A DNA stretch of 64,000 bases from Gimesia aquarii (GCF_007748175.1 NZ_CP037422.1:1528528-1592527); one strand, 5' to 3'. Counted from the stretch's first letter, positions 17,781-27,467 are shown. Numbers and translations are program-made. The notes: generated from the letters alone by a model not told the origin.

Positions 17781-19697
17781 ATGCGATTGGCTTTGTGCCT
17801 TGGTTATGTTGTCAGTTGTTTTTTCATTGCCCTGCTACCCGATAAGACAAAAGCGGAAACTGCCAAAGAGCCGCACTCGAAGATTCTTAAACTCCTTCTT
17901 AAGAAAACTCCGAAACCAAACTATGGAGCCCCGGTTCCCAAACTGATTACAGGACGTGTCGTATTACAGTCAGATCAAACAACTACGGGAGTGAAGGGGG
18001 TTTCCATCTCGGACGGATATTCCGTCGTCAAAACGGATGTGAATGGTGCTTACGAACTCACCCCACACCAGAGTGCCGTGTTTATCAATATCACTCGCCC
18101 TTCGGGGTATGAAATTCAAGGGGATTGGTACAAGCCTCTCGCTCCTCAAGTCGACTTCGAACTCAAACAGACAACCGACGACGAGAATGATTATATCTTC
18201 GTGCATGTAACCGACACACACGTCTCCACGAGTTCCAGATCAGTGGAAGGTTTGAGCGAATTCGTACAAGAAGTGAACGCTTTGTCTCCGAAACCCCGTT
18301 TCGTCGTGAACAGTGGCGACCTCCTGAACCTCCACAAAGCGCTTGTGAGTTCCCCTGCCTCCGGGCATGCCAGTTTTCGGAATTATGTCGGCATCATGAA
18401 CCATTTGACCATGCCTTATTACAATGTGGCAGGAGACCATACAGATTCATCTTATCGACTCAAAGAGTTTCCACGCGGGGACCACCGCTGTGCCAAGCCG
18501 ATGTATTGGGAGTATCTCGGACCGCATTTCTTTTCGTTTGAATATGGCAAAATCCATTTTATGTCAGTGGATTATGGTTATCACCTCGGTCAGATACAGA
18601 ATCTGGTAAACGGTCAAAAATTAGAATATCCTACTCTTGAAGTACAGCCAGTCCATGCAGAATGGATGAAGCAAGACATGTCTCATCGGTCTCCAGGGAC
18701 GTTTGTTGTCACTACATCCGAAGCCGATTTAGCTAAGCACTGTCCCGGTTTTCTTGAGATGGCACAGCAGAATGATGTCCGACTGCAGCTTGTTGGCGAT
18801 GATCATGTTGTTGCTAACAAAAGGCGACCCGTTCCCTATCGAACAGGAGGCGCTTTAGCTGGCTGCTGGTGGAACCCGAAAGCGCACCAACTTTGTCCTG
18901 ATCTTTCCCCACAAGGATACCTTATCTATCGCGTCAAGGGGGAGCAGATGGATTACTTCTATAAAGGACTGGGGCAACGAATCGCGATTGTTTCGCATCG
19001 TATGGGTGCCCCTTGGACAGCACGCGTGGAAATCCAGGCGCATCTGGTTCAGCCTCAACCCAATGAAACACTGGAATATTCTGTCAATGGTACTGACTGG
19101 AAACCGATGCATAAAATCGGTCAACCGTTCTATCGCGCACTGTTTACCGCGAATATCGATTCCACTTCACTTCCTGAAGGTCATCTCCAGTTCGATGTCA
19201 GAAGCACTGCCACCAGAGAAGTCCATTCTAGAAAGTTTGTCGTTGCCAACAATTCAGGCCCATTGGAATTTCAAGATGACGCTTTGCTTGAGTTTTCTGT
19301 TGGTAAAGCTAATTCCAATGCAAAAAACCGCAAAGTCAACTCTGGCAAAGTGGAAGTATTATTCAACAATAAGATAGTTGGTGAGCTCACACCCAATTTG
19401 GTCGAAGATTATTCATTTCCCATTAAGGCATCGAACCTCGGAGTTGCCAACACACTATCGTTTCGTTTCTTAGAAACAGGAGACGCAATGAGTCTTGGAA
19501 GCCCTGTCCTTAAATTTCAGGGAAAAGTGTTTCGAGATCCGCGAGACGAAGCGATCAGACGAGTGAGAACCGGACATTGGGGTGCCTCGGCGGCCGACTG
19601 GGGCGGGTTTCTTACAGGGAATCCCGATTCACTCGACGAAACCCCATTTCAGCGCCAACAAAATCGCTTTTGTTTTGTTCTGAATGATACTGAATAA
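17781..19697 (+). CDS. Secreted calcineurin-like metallophosphoesterase
   Basis: 638 aa; GGGAG lies ~7 nt before ATG 17781. Signal peptide MRLALCLGYVVSCFFIALL. An N-terminal beta domain (~55-130) of the CarboxypepD/metallophosphoesterase-N type contains GVKGVSISDGYSVVKTDVNG. The phosphoesterase core has the metal-binding blocks VTDTHVS, NSGDLLN, NVAGDHTD and later QLVGDDHVV, where the usual GHxH is altered to GDDH. The C-terminal ~270 residues are beta-sandwich-like. Substrate unknown; planctomycete homologues are annotated only as phosphoesterases. It lies 74 bp after the DUF1559 gene, so it is probably in the same unit. Confidence 0.85.
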   Translation: MRLALCLGYVVSCFFIALLPDKTKAETAKEPHSKILKLLLKKTPKPNYGAPVPKLITGRVVLQSDQTTTGVKGVSISDGYSVVKTDVNGAYELTPHQSAVFINITRPSGYEIQGDWYKPLAPQVDFELKQTTDDENDYIFVHVTDTHVSTSSRSVEGLSEFVQEVNALSPKPRFVVNSGDLLNLHKALVSSPASGHASFRNYVGIMNHLTMPYYNVAGDHTDSSYRLKEFPRGDHRCAKPMYWEYLGPHFFSFEYGKIHFMSVDYGYHLGQIQNLVNGQKLEYPTLEVQPVHAEWMKQDMSHRSPGTFVVTTSEADLAKHCPGFLEMAQQNDVRLQLVGDDHVVANKRRPVPYRTGGALAGCWWNPKAHQLCPDLSPQGYLIYRVKGEQMDYFYKGLGQRIAIVSHRMGAPWTARVEIQAHLVQPQPNETLEYSVNGTDWKPMHKIGQPFYRALFTANIDSTSLPEGHLQFDVRSTATREVHSRKFVVANNSGPLEFQDDALLEFSVGKANSNAKNRKVNSGKVEVLFNNKIVGELTPNLVEDYSFPIKASNLGVANTLSFRFLETGDAMSLGSPVLKFQGKVFRDPRDEAIRRVRTGHWGASAADWGGFLTGNPDSLDETPFQRQQNRFCFVLNDTE

Positions 19698-19854
19698 AGC
19701 TTGTTTCGGTGAAATCTACCTGAGAAAACGACCATTTACCTATTTTGACAAGAGTCGTAAGTTTTTTTGTCTTCGTTCTTGCGGAGAGTCGTTCCATACA
19801 ATAACTTAATTTTATTAAAGAATTTAACTTTCGTTTTAGTTCAGGAACGCTCAA

Positions 19855-20697
19855 ATGCATCTTAAGAATTCGCTCACAATTGCTTGTCTCTGTCTGGTTG
19901 GGGTTTGTACTTCATTGGCAGAAGCGGGAGACAAAGTCGTCACTCCCAAAGATGGTGTCATTAAACTATTTAATGGTAAAAATCTGGATGGATTGTATGT
20001 CTGGAATCGCGGGACTGCCTATGAAGATCCTCGTAAGATCTTTACTGTGAAAGATGGCATGCTGCACATCTCAGGTGATGGCTATGGCGGACTGATTACT
20101 AAAAAAGACTATCGTGATTACCACATGGTCATTGAATTCAAATGGGGAGAGAAGACGTGGGGAAATCGGAAGGACCGTGCTCGTGACTCAGGAGTTCTCT
20201 TCCACTGTCATGGTCCTGATGGCGGATATGGCAATACCTGGATGGCTTCCATTGAAGCCCAGATCATCGAAGGGGGCGTAGGCGATATTCTGGTCTTAAC
20301 GGGAAAAGATCCCAAGACAGGCGCCCCGATTCCGACTTCGTTAACTTCCACCATTACCAAAGACCGGGATGGTGAGAAAGTCTGGAAAAAAGATGGTGAA
20401 GAAATCACAATCAGTGCAGGCCGTATCAACTGGTGGGGCCGTGATCCTGACTGGGCCGACAAAAAAGGATTTCGTGGGAAGGATGATGTCGAGAGCCCCT
20501 TCGGCGAGTGGACACGTATGGATGTGATTTGTAAGGGGGGCGATATTGAATACCTGGTTAACGGTGTGGTTGTGAATGCCGGCTCGAATGCCAAACCGGA
20601 TCATGGTAAATTACTGGTCCAGACTGAAATGGCAGAAATGTGGGTCAGGAAATGGGATCTGTACCCCCTGGGTAAAGCACCCAAATATAAAAAGTAA
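19855..20697 (+). CDS. DUF1080 (3-keto-disaccharide hydrolase-like) secreted protein
   Basis: 280 aa, preceded by AGGAA. Signal peptide LTIACLCLVGVCTSLAEAG. A single concanavalin-like jelly roll begins with IKLFNGKNLDGLYVW and continues with the family hallmarks LITKKDYRDYHMVIEFKWGE, RDSGVLFHCHGPDGG and WMASIEAQIIEGGVGD. DUF1080 (PF06439) members include 3-keto-glycoside hydrolases that act after sugar oxidation, which would fit the many sugar-dehydrogenase-like proteins nearby. It ends at a strong terminator. The preceding gap of ~157 bp may hold its own promoter. Confidence 0.9.
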   Translation: MHLKNSLTIACLCLVGVCTSLAEAGDKVVTPKDGVIKLFNGKNLDGLYVWNRGTAYEDPRKIFTVKDGMLHISGDGYGGLITKKDYRDYHMVIEFKWGEKTWGNRKDRARDSGVLFHCHGPDGGYGNTWMASIEAQIIEGGVGDILVLTGKDPKTGAPIPTSLTSTITKDRDGEKVWKKDGEEITISAGRINWWGRDPDWADKKGFRGKDDVESPFGEWTRMDVICKGGDIEYLVNGVVVNAGSNAKPDHGKLLVQTEMAEMWVRKWDLYPLGKAPKYKK

Positions 20698-20715
20698 ACT
20701 TCGATTGAAGTAATC

Positions 20716-20756
20716 AATCCTCTGTTGTGGATTTAGCCATAACAGAGGATTTTTTA
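20716..20756 (+). terminator. Rho-independent terminator after the DUF1080 gene
   Basis: AATCCTCTGTT (20716-20726) and AACAGAGGATT (20741-20751) form a perfect 11-bp stem with a 14-nt loop, followed by a T tract at 20751-20755. It lies 18 bp past the DUF1080 stop. Confidence 0.9.
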
Positions 20757-21344
20757 ATGCGCATCGCAGTGATCTACCAGATACTACCGAATTTTCATCT
20801 CTGCTCCAAAGCAAGCGATCGAGTAGAATAGAACTCTAAGAGTCCTTTCCTGAATGTATGTGGTTTTGGTTGATCTAGCGAATTGTGTTTGATCTTCAAA
20901 TGTCGCTCAACAATTATGAATATCATCATAAAGTGCGGGCGTGAGTCAAGCGGTCAATTCAGTTTGATACCACTTGGTACCGTGACGATGTTCGCTGGCA
21001 TGCTTTGAAACCGGCGCGATAACGTTTGATAAAGACGAAAAAGAGCTGACCACGAGGAACAGATGCAAAAGGTTCATACTCAAAACAGAAAAAAACGCTT
21101 GGTTCTCATAGTACGGAAATCATCAGGGATGTGTCTATTCAGTATATTGAAAAAATTCTCACGCGCGCGACGCAGAATGCGCAGTTTCCTTACTGGCGCG
21201 TAGGCGTCAAGTTGTGAGTATTCACCTGAAAAGAAAATTAAAATAGTTTTTTTCAGCGACTTGTCATTAAGCGGATTTAATTTTTAAGGAGACCATCTCC
21301 CTATGGTGAATCGCGGTAACTAGTGAACCTTGAGCAGATGAGGG
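20757..21344. other. Intergenic region, possible decayed coding remnant
   Basis: About 590 bp between convergent transcription units. A plus-strand frame without a start (about 21042-21227) reads TEIIRDVSIQYIEKILTRA and ends WRVGVKL-stop. It looks protein-like and has an in-frame stop just upstream, as if a gene had decayed. I recognise no family. A 45-codon basic frame from ATG 21063 overlaps it and looks less credible. Confidence 0.3.
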
Positions 21345-22637
21345 TCATTCTTTGAGAGCGACGTGTGGATCGTCGGACATCGCGAGTTCGGGGATTTCTT
21401 CCTGCATAACTGTGAACATTTCGGAGACTTCGGGTTTGAAAACATCACCGATCAGAATATCGACCAGATTCATTTTGAATTGGGGATATTGGCGAAGAAA
21501 CGTTCCGAAGCTGAAGCCGGGAGCGTAGAATGCATAAACCAGCTTACGGAAATTTTCGACACCGTTTCGATAGTCAGTATACCATTCACTCAGACGTTTT
21601 ACTGAGAAGTCTTGAGAGTCAAAAGCATCGTTGATGGTATCAGCGACTAGTTCTCCCGACTTCAAAGCCAGAAAAACGCCGCTGGAATAAACGGGGTCGA
21701 TAAACCCTAATGCATCGCCGGCGAGCATCCAACCGGGGCCTGCTGGCTGAGTTGAATGATAAGAGAAATCTTTCGTCGTCATGAATTCCGTAACAGGATG
21801 CGCATCTGCCAAACGCTTTTTAATACCGACACAACGTTCTACTTCCTGATTAAAGATTTCTTCGCTAGTGCCTCGTTCTTTGGAAAACATGTATGCCATG
21901 TCGCCTGTACAACCAATGCTGACGGTGTTATCAGGAAGTGGAATATACCAGAACCAGGAACGTTTTCCTTCAGTTTGTAGAATGAGAGTGGCTCCTTCAT
22001 CGATGCCTTCATCGCGATGTGCATTTTTGAAATGAGCCCAGACTGTTCCCTTTTTCAGGACCGGATCTGCTACTTTCAGCTTCAAACGATTGGCAATGAA
22101 TCCAGTCTGTCCACTGGAATCAACGACCAGTTTGCAGCGAATGTCGCGTGTTTCTTCAGAGTTCAATTTCAGTTTGACGCCTACGACTTGTTCTCCCTCA
22201 CATATGAGGTCTAGAACTTGTGCTCCTGTGTGGACGACGGCTCCTTGATTTCGCGCGTTGTCAACCAGTATTTGATCGAACTCAGCACGTACGACTTGCC
22301 AGGTTTGCGAACTTTCATGGTCTTTGTATTTGTTGAAGTAGAAAGGCATCGTTTCTGTGCCTTCTTCCGTCACAAATTGCACACTGAATTTTTTAGGGAA
22401 AGCCGATTGTTTCAGTTGATCGATCAATCCCAGGCGTTTTAGTTGCCAATAGGTTTCCGGAATCAGAGATTCACCAACATGGAACCGGGGGAAAACGGCT
22501 CGGTCAACGATTAAAGTTTTTCGTCCCTGCTCTGCTAAAAGTGCACCGACAGCGGAACCGGCAGGACCGGCGCCAATGACAATGACATCATATTCTGCAT
22601 CGAGGTCCGGCTGATCTTTACGTTTTTGATCAATCAT
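21345..22637 (-). CDS. FAD-dependent oxidoreductase, flavin-dependent halogenase-like
   Basis: 430 aa. The Rossmann FAD site is DVIVIGAGPAGSAVGALLAEQG (17-38), followed by FPRFHVGESLIP (49-60), typical of phenolic flavin-dependent halogenases and related monooxygenases/geranylgeranyl reductases. Lys82/83 (FPKKFSVQF) lies where halogenases place their catalytic lysine. WFWYIP at 228-233 fits the WxWxIP halogenase signature. The second FAD-binding block is GWMLAGDALGFIDPVYSSG. Halogenase, hydroxylase or reductase activity cannot be separated by eye. It is the last gene of a five-gene minus-strand run, 57 bp after the chorismate-lyase-like gene. Confidence 0.85.
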   Translation of the reverse strand: MIDQKRKDQPDLDAEYDVIVIGAGPAGSAVGALLAEQGRKTLIVDRAVFPRFHVGESLIPETYWQLKRLGLIDQLKQSAFPKKFSVQFVTEEGTETMPFYFNKYKDHESSQTWQVVRAEFDQILVDNARNQGAVVHTGAQVLDLICEGEQVVGVKLKLNSEETRDIRCKLVVDSSGQTGFIANRLKLKVADPVLKKGTVWAHFKNAHRDEGIDEGATLILQTEGKRSWFWYIPLPDNTVSIGCTGDMAYMFSKERGTSEEIFNQEVERCVGIKKRLADAHPVTEFMTTKDFSYHSTQPAGPGWMLAGDALGFIDPVYSSGVFLALKSGELVADTINDAFDSQDFSVKRLSEWYTDYRNGVENFRKLVYAFYAPGFSFGTFLRQYPQFKMNLVDILIGDVFKPEVSEMFTVMQEEIPELAMSDDPHVALKE

Positions 22638-22694
22638 TGAGAGCCTTCGGTATTACAAGTTAAAATCGATTAAAGCGATACATTCTAATGGCAT

Positions 22695-23231
22695 TTATAG
22701 CAGCGGAGCGGAAACTTCCAAGAGGTCAATTGCCGGTTGCTGGTTACAAAATATTGTGGCCAGCCGTCCATAAGTAATTCCACCTGGTTCTATTTTCATC
22801 ACCTTGGCCAATCCAGGTCCAGCCGTAATACGCAATACAGCTCCTAAATCCACATGTCGTAATACATTATGGTTGATGAGTACGCGTCCCAATGGGATCT
22901 TCCCTGCGAGTATTTCTTCTTTAACTGCTTGTGTCACATAATCAAAATTAAACCGCACAATCCCAAATTGGACGACTTCCTCGGTTCCCGTTTTTAATAA
23001 TAAGATTGCTCTGCTGTAAACATTTTCATCGAGCCGTTGGTCCAGCACCCTCACATCTACAGCAGACTTGTGGTATTCCTCCATCGTGACTGTCATATGG
23101 TGGTTGTGAGCCAGTAGCGATTTATAAGGATCAGGCAGTGAAGCAGAAGAAACGTGCTCAGCCTGCTCGAATAATGGTTGTTCATTCGGAAATAATCTAA
23201 CAAGTGCATCGAGTTCGTCTTGAGGGTTCAC
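22695..23231 (-). CDS. Chorismate-lyase/UTRA-fold-like protein (tentative)
   Basis: 178 aa, single domain, no signal peptide. The pattern [22 protein letters not shown], then [19 protein letters not shown], then [17 protein letters not shown] resembles the chorismate pyruvate-lyase superfamily (UbiC, DUF98/Rv2949c-like). In that family a PLG-x-x-L segment and basic residues line the active site. If correct, it would release 4- or 3-hydroxybenzoate from chorismate. The assignment rests on a remembered family pattern only. It sits between a radical SAM gene (70-bp gap) and a halogenase-like gene (57-bp gap), consistent with making or tailoring an aromatic metabolite. Confidence 0.6.
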   Translation of the reverse strand: MNPQDELDALVRLFPNEQPLFEQAEHVSSASLPDPYKSLLAHNHHMTVTMEEYHKSAVDVRVLDQRLDENVYSRAILLLKTGTEEVVQFGIVRFNFDYVTQAVKEEILAGKIPLGRVLINHNVLRHVDLGAVLRITAGPGLAKVMKIEPGGITYGRLATIFCNQQPAIDLLEVSAPLL

Positions 23232-23301
23232 TTGAAAATGGTCTCTTTTTCAGGGGAGGAGTGGGAGAGTTTTTAATCTTTAAATAACTATGCTAAATCA
23301 A

Positions 23302-24612
23302 TCATGTGTATCTTACCATGCGATGTTCTGGTTCGAAATATTCGGTCAGCAAGCTATCTACCTGGAGTAGCCCTTTACGAGTGAGTTGTACCTGGGTGTC
23401 ATCAAAGGTGAGATAACCTGCTTTTTGCTGATTTTCTAATGCCTCGGAAAACTCTTCAGTGAGTTTAACGCCAAACTTATCATTAAATGGCTGAGTTAAA
23501 ACATGGCCTTCTTTGAGTTGCAGTACAAATTCACGGATCAAACGCTGATGCTCTGTGGGTTCTAAAGCGCGATTGATGGGTAGTTCACCATTCTCGACGG
23601 TTTCCAGATAGTCTTCCAGACGATCCAGGTTTTGATAATGCACACCTTGCAGATGACCAAATGAAGAAACTCCAGTGGCAATGATATCGTTACCTCGAAA
23701 TAAATTATCACGGTACACAAAGCGATCTGTTTCCGGGTTTTTCACAAGTTCATTTCCACTCGCCAGGTGATAGCCTTTCGACTGTAAGGTCTCGATGGCT
23801 TCATTCATCCAGCGACGTTTGGTAGCCCAGTCTGCAATGGGCGAAGTGATGCCCATCTCTTTGATTTCTTTGGAAATGATTGTGTTATGTGGCAGTTCCA
23901 TCTGGTAGATGGTGATATTGTCTGCATCCATTTCTGATGCTTTTTCGACGGCTTGAGTCCAGTTTTCGTCTGTCTCACCCATCATTCCAGCAATCAGGTC
24001 AATATTTACCTGCGGGAAACCAACCTCTTGAATCCAATCGTATGCTTTGAAAACTTCTGGAGACAAATGAGCGCGGCCATTGGCTTCCAGTAAGGTGTCA
24101 TTAAAACTTTCTACGCCAAGTGAAATACGAGTGATACCAATCTCTTTCAGCGTTTTTACTTTTTCAAGATTGAGTGTTCCCGGCTCACATTCAAAGGTGA
24201 CTTCCTTTGCTGTTTCCCAGGACAGGAGACTGGAAAGGCGGTCCCGCAATGAAAGCAGTTGTTTTGAGCTTAAATAGGAAGGGGTGCCACCACCAAAGTA
24301 AGTGAAATCGAGCGTGCGATTCTGGACGATTTCGACTTGACTGAGCATTTCGAACTCACGTTGTAGTGCCTGTACGTAACGCTCGATTGTTTTTGCATTT
24401 TGTTTTTCGTAGACACGGAAATAACAGAATTTGCAGCGTTTGCGGCAAAAAGGAATGTGAATATAAAGCCCCATCGGAATGCTGGCATCGGGGCTCTGGT
24501 GCATGACTTCATGAATTCTGGTGGTGTATTCCTGCTTCCAGAGAGAAAAAGGCGGGTAGTTCGAAACAAAGTAACTACCAATTTCTGTGGTGCCTGTCGT
24601 TTCCAGATCCAT
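23302..24612 (-). CDS. HemN-like radical SAM enzyme, non-canonical
   Basis: 436 aa. The radical SAM site is [10 protein letters not shown] (CxxxCxxC at ~residues 55-62) within [13 protein letters not shown]-binding blocks are [15 protein letters not shown] and [13 protein letters not shown], and a HemN C-terminal domain follows (~350-430). HemW and HemN normally have DF or CxC after the cluster; here it is YF. This and the operon context argue against a plain coproporphyrinogen oxidase or heme chaperone, and a true hemW is present at 34972-36105. HemN-like enzymes also include C-methylases and cyclopropanases of secondary metabolism. The reaction here is unknown. Confidence 0.85.
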   Translation of the reverse strand: MDLETTGTTEIGSYFVSNYPPFSLWKQEYTTRIHEVMHQSPDASIPMGLYIHIPFCRKRCKFCYFRVYEKQNAKTIERYVQALQREFEMLSQVEIVQNRTLDFTYFGGGTPSYLSSKQLLSLRDRLSSLLSWETAKEVTFECEPGTLNLEKVKTLKEIGITRISLGVESFNDTLLEANGRAHLSPEVFKAYDWIQEVGFPQVNIDLIAGMMGETDENWTQAVEKASEMDADNITIYQMELPHNTIISKEIKEMGITSPIADWATKRRWMNEAIETLQSKGYHLASGNELVKNPETDRFVYRDNLFRGNDIIATGVSSFGHLQGVHYQNLDRLEDYLETVENGELPINRALEPTEHQRLIREFVLQLKEGHVLTQPFNDKFGVKLTEEFSEALENQQKAGYLTFDDTQVQLTRKGLLQVDSLLTEYFEPEHRMVRYT

Positions 24613-24685
24613 AATGCTCTCAACGTCTTATAGTTTGTTAGCCATCAATTCAGCAACGTACTGTCCTATAGTACTTATCTTATTG

Positions 24686-25918
24686 TCACTTCTTTCCGAA
24701 GCAATACAAGGCACCATTTCGGGATTCTGTTCCGATGACGAGATGTCCTGATCCGATTGCCGGTGATGCGGTGATATCTTTGCCTAAGTTTTTTTTCCAA
24801 TTTGACTTTCCTGTTTTCAGATCCAACTCATAAAGATTGCCATCAGACGATCCAATAAACACCCGATTCCCTAAAATGACAGGTGAGCTGTCGACGCGAC
24901 CTCGCGTTCCGAATTTCCAGACTGATTTTCCTGTTTTGCGTTCGACACAATGGACCTGTTTGTCCCGACCTCCGGCAACGACATACGCGTCAGTCACTGC
25001 GGCGGAAGAGTGGTAAGGGAACTCCTTCGTTTTATCTTGATAGCGCCATTCGACTTTTAACTCTTTCCAGTTGACTGAGATGATTTCGCTGGCATAAGTT
25101 CCCACATATAAGCTCTCCCCAACCAGAGCAGGTGAAGCGATTAGATATGTTTCGAGTGGCATCTGGCTGTGCTGTTTTCCAGTTTTGATATCGATCACTC
25201 GTAACTGCTCGTCACACCCGGTAACAAAAGTGAAATTATCCACAATAGCCGGAGAACAATTCACGTAACCATCGGTTTCAAATTTCCAGGCGAGAGATCC
25301 ATCTGCCCTATTTAAACAGTAAAGAAAATTGTCGTAGCCACCGAATAGAATTTTCCCGTCTTTTGTTATATTAGCGCTACTGATAATTTCCGCATCTGTT
25401 TTGAATTTCCAGAGTCTTTTTCCCGTTAGGCGATCAATGGCGTGGAAGATGCCATCCTCATCACCCAGATAAACACCTTTGTCGGTGACAAGTGGGGATG
25501 CTTTAAATCCAGGAGCAAATTCATCGGGGTTCGGGTCATCGATCGAGCGGTATTTCCAGATTGGTTTTCCGGTTTTTAATTCGAGGCATTCCACATAGCC
25601 ATTCAACCCTGCCATATAAACACGATCATCCACAATCGCTGCTGTGGAGGCGATTCCATCTGATGAAGGGTGTTGCCAGAGAAGTTCCAATTCTGCAGGC
25701 AGGGGTGTCCTGGCAACTCCCTGTTGTAAATTACCGTTTCGGAAGGAAGGCCAGTTTCCTTTTGTGTTCTCAGATTCTGATTCAGTTAAGACGCTGCTTG
25801 TTTTATTGACTGGTTTCTCTGCAGCATTAGTCTGAATTGAAGTGATGACACTGGCAATCAATCCTGTCATGATCCCGAAGCAAAAAGCGGCATTTCTTGA
25901 ATTGGTTAATATGCGCAT
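24686..25918 (-). CDS. PQQ-like beta-propeller protein (BamB-like repeats), secreted
   Basis: 410 aa with an N-terminal signal/anchor ([21 protein letters not shown]). Seven or more PQQ-like blades carry the hallmark AxxxxTGKxxWxF: [63 protein letters not shown]. There is no quinoprotein active-site Asp/Cys pair, so it is more probably a binding or scaffold propeller than a dehydrogenase. Its first 13 bp overlap the end of the alcohol dehydrogenase gene upstream, so the two are translationally coupled. Confidence 0.88.
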   Translation of the reverse strand: MRILTNSRNAAFCFGIMTGLIASVITSIQTNAAEKPVNKTSSVLTESESENTKGNWPSFRNGNLQQGVARTPLPAELELLWQHPSSDGIASTAAIVDDRVYMAGLNGYVECLELKTGKPIWKYRSIDDPNPDEFAPGFKASPLVTDKGVYLGDEDGIFHAIDRLTGKRLWKFKTDAEIISSANITKDGKILFGGYDNFLYCLNRADGSLAWKFETDGYVNCSPAIVDNFTFVTGCDEQLRVIDIKTGKQHSQMPLETYLIASPALVGESLYVGTYASEIISVNWKELKVEWRYQDKTKEFPYHSSAAVTDAYVVAGGRDKQVHCVERKTGKSVWKFGTRGRVDSSPVILGNRVFIGSSDGNLYELDLKTGKSNWKKNLGKDITASPAIGSGHLVIGTESRNGALYCFGKK

Positions 25919-27105
25919 TCGTACAATTCCCTTAAAGAGGACTGATCAACAGGTCGCGGGTTAAAATTACCGGTCCACTGTCTGGATGCTTCTTCAGCAA
26001 GCTGGTCAAACAAGTTATGATCGACTTCGCATTCTGAGAGTGAAGTCGGTGCTCCTGCTTTCGCGATTAATGCTTGAATATGCTCGGCCAATAACCCTGC
26101 GCCGGTAGGATCCTGCGGTTCGCAGAGGCCAATGTCTGCTGCGAGCAGCGAGTACTGTTCCCCCATCAATTCTGCGTTAAAACGAATCACGTGCGGTAAC
26201 ATGATGCCTATTGCAACACCATGAATTAAATCAAAATGTGCCGATAGTGGATTAGCCAGTGCATGCGTGGCACCAAGCATGGAGTTTTCAATGGCAGCGC
26301 CGGCGAAGTGTGCTCCCAATTGCATATTTCCCCGTGCCGTCAGATCATCTGGAGTATCGAGAACTTGAGGAAAACTATTTGCCAAAAGTGACCAGGCACG
26401 GCGGCTGAATAGTTGGGATATTTCATTACGTGGTTTCGTGACGAATGTTTCTAACGCATGACTTAATGCATCGATTCCTGTAGCACACGTGACAGAACGG
26501 GGCATGGTCAGGGTGAGTTCAGGATCGAGAATTGCGATCCTGCATGCCGCTTTCTTGTCTCCACACGCCATCTTCATATGCGTTTCAGGGTGGGCGATGA
26601 CAGCAAACGATTGTGCTTCGCTGCCCGTGCCGGCAGTTGTTGGGACGGCGATCAGTGGAAGCATTGGTTTAGTGGCCTTTCCAACTCCCCAGTAATCTTC
26701 CATTTTCCCGCCGTTCGTCAGCAGGAAATTAATTCCTTTGGCACAATCCATACTGCTACCACCACCCAGGCCGATGATCAGATCGATTTGGTGGTTGCGG
26801 GCTACCTGTAATCCGCGTTCCACATCTTCTGTAGTCGGATTGGCATGCACATCATCAAAGATTGTAATTTGCAGATTCGCGTTCTCCAGAGAGGCGACAG
26901 CACGCGCTTCATGCCCCGCTTCAGCAAGCCCTTTATCAGTGACGAGTAGAACTCGTTGAGCCCCCAATTCAGATGAGAGTTCTCCTAACTGGTTTAACGA
27001 TCCACCACCAAAGAGAATCCGTGTTCGGGGGGCATAATCAAAGGCAGAAAGTTGATTCCCCTCTGCCTGCTGTGTGTGTAGTTTGGTAGGAGATTTCGAA
27101 TCCAT
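25906..27105 (-). CDS. Iron-containing alcohol dehydrogenase
   Basis: 399 aa. Group III alcohol dehydrogenase fold: an N-terminal nucleotide-binding domain with [12 protein letters not shown] and [18 protein letters not shown], then [17 protein letters not shown]. The C-terminal helical domain has the metal-binding His region [33 protein letters not shown] (metal ligands are expected within the two His-rich segments). It oxidises or reduces a small alcohol/aldehyde with NAD(P); the substrate is unknown. It is the first gene of the five-gene run and has a 14-bp palindrome ~46 bp upstream. Confidence 0.9.
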   Translation of the reverse strand: MDSKSPTKLHTQQAEGNQLSAFDYAPRTRILFGGGSLNQLGELSSELGAQRVLLVTDKGLAEAGHEARAVASLENANLQITIFDDVHANPTTEDVERGLQVARNHQIDLIIGLGGGSSMDCAKGINFLLTNGGKMEDYWGVGKATKPMLPLIAVPTTAGTGSEAQSFAVIAHPETHMKMACGDKKAACRIAILDPELTLTMPRSVTCATGIDALSHALETFVTKPRNEISQLFSRRAWSLLANSFPQVLDTPDDLTARGNMQLGAHFAGAAIENSMLGATHALANPLSAHFDLIHGVAIGIMLPHVIRFNAELMGEQYSLLAADIGLCEPQDPTGAGLLAEHIQALIAKAGAPTSLSECEVDHNLFDQLAEEASRQWTGNFNPRPVDQSSLRELYECAY

Positions 27106-27467
27106 GACAACAGTGTTTTCCTTACGATTATGCTTATCAGTCCGAATGTGAATCAGCGCTGATTGAAATTCTCAATGTCTTAACTCGTTTCCTTGCTTGT
27201 TAATAAGGATCAAAGTTATTTCTTTTATCTGGTGAGGCTTTTAAGGCAGGTTATAGCCGGTGTCCGCAACAATCTTACGCTGGCAGTCCATTCCTTTACT
27301 ATTTTCACTTAACACCGCAGAAGTCCTTCAGGCACTGCTAAAAAACAAGTGACCAACTTCTATTGTACAATTCTGATCGAAATGAACAGGAATTTCCAGT
27401 AGTCAGCATAGATTTATAAGAGGTTCGACTGTCTTAAGAGAAGGATAAATCTGAATTTAGGGAAATC
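27106..27467. other. Intergenic region, 362 bp
   Basis: Spacer between nadD (ends 27468) and the alcohol dehydrogenase gene on the same strand. It holds the palindrome at 27151-27164 and a weak AAGGAA ribosome site before ATG 27105. I see no further gene or terminator. Confidence 0.4.
27151..27164. promoter_or_regulatory. Perfect 14-bp palindrome upstream of the alcohol dehydrogenase operon
   Basis: AATCAGCGCTGATT is its own reverse complement and lies 46 bp before ATG 27105, a usual place for a dimeric repressor or activator site. No clear -35/-10 pair could be placed next to it. Confidence 0.4.

Noticed and set aside
21345-27105. Standard polyketide, terpene or peptide gene cluster
   Set aside because: None of the core synthase genes are present, so it is described as an unassigned operon instead.
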